The notes under the pieces were generated by a model. That model saw only the letters and a list, made by a program, of their open reading frames with translations. It had not been told where the DNA came from and did no database searches. From contig DAWR01000136.1 of the NCBI GenBank assembly GCA_002506015.1, forward strand, positions 1-30,424: 30,424 nucleotides of DNA, given 5' to 3'. A program made the position numbers and the translations under genes. Source of the DNA: Candidatus Methanogasteraceae archaeon UBA261 (lineage in GTDB: Archaea; Halobacteriota; Methanosarcinia; Methanosarcinales; Methanogasteraceae). This document shows positions 30,299 to 30,424 of this stretch, piece after piece (within the stretch, counting starts at the first letter, position 1; every line of letters begins with the position of its first letter).

Positions 30299-30424
30299 AT
30301 GTCAGAAGAGGAGAGAATATACGAAATTCTAAGCACTATCCGCAAGATCGATGAGTCAGAACAACCTGTTAGTGTCTATTTTAACCAGAATTCCGTCCCG
30401 TTTTCTCTCGCACAATACTATCGC
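30299..30424 (+). CDS. 5' end of an unidentified protein (truncated by window)
   Basis: The frame opens with ATG and stays open for 42 codons to the window end. It begins MSEEERIYEILSTIRKIDES, an amphipathic helix-rich start often seen in small winged-helix or regulator proteins, followed by VSVYFNQNSVPFSLAQYYR. There is no Shine-Dalgarno, but an excellent TATA box at leaderless distance supports the start. Too little is present for a family call. Confidence 0.5.
   Translation, partial: MSEEERIYEILSTIRKIDESEQPVSVYFNQNSVPFSLAQYYR

Overview
The window reads as a chromosome segment of a methanogenic or methane-oxidising euryarchaeon (class Methanomicrobia / Halobacteriota in the broad sense). 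The evidence is archaeal information-processing genes (GatE, archaeosine transglycosylase TgtA, membrane-type LonB, the RNase P protein Rnp1 inside a ribosomal cluster), a geranylgeranyl reductase for ether lipids, the methanogenesis marker MtxX, and a YcaO-TfuA pair of the kind that installs thioglycine in methyl-coenzyme M reductase. Promoters look archaeal: AT-rich TATA boxes about 25-30 nt upstream of starts, and several near-leaderless genes. I see no tRNA, rRNA, CRISPR array, transposase or integrase. Genus cannot be fixed from the sequence alone.

Layout. 1-3.5 kb (minus): gatE, a 2[4Fe-4S] ferredoxin too short for usual ORF cut-offs, and geranylgeranyl reductase, coupled head to tail. 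3.5-6.9 kb (minus): rnhB, a DUF5788-like protein and lonB. 6.9-8.5 kb (plus): a candidate 27-residue leader ORF and tgtA. 8.9-9.2 kb (minus): a DUF2103-like protein. 9.4-14.9 kb (plus): a 1590-residue soluble PocR-GAF-PAS(x6)-kinase-receiver protein overlapping mtxX. 15.2-19.5 kb (minus): nine-gene ribosomal cluster L23-L2-S19-L22-S3-L29-Rnp1-S17-L14, cut off on both sides compared with the usual archaeal order. 20.1-22.5 kb (plus): two tandem paralogues with a V4R/methanogen-output-like C-terminus, then a radical SAM enzyme. 22.8-23.7 kb: a cupin, a candidate small Cys-rich protein and a small basic conserved protein. 23.9-28.6 kb: an HTH regulator divergent from a tight operon ycaO-tfuA-moaD-moaE-cutA-fdhD-moeB. 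28.6-30.1 kb (minus): a HEAT-repeat / pRiA4b ORF-3 fusion. 30.3 kb: the start of an unidentified gene.

The most interesting system is the sulfur-handling operon. It combines a thioamide-forming pair (YcaO, TfuA) with a ubiquitin-like sulfur carrier (MoaD), its activating enzyme (MoeB/ThiF), MPT synthase large subunit (MoaE) and the formate-dehydrogenase sulfurtransferase FdhD, under a shared promoter that faces a small Zn-Cys HTH regulator across a 12-bp perfect palindrome. This suggests one sulfur relay serving both peptide thioamidation and Mo/W-pterin cofactor chemistry.

The second notable structure is a family of dispersed palindromic elements with an 84-bp core: three full copies, one shortened copy and one end-joined remnant. 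Three of the four sit between the 3' ends of convergent genes. A second, unrelated palindromic element occurs at the left edge and next to the broken upstream end of the ribosomal cluster.
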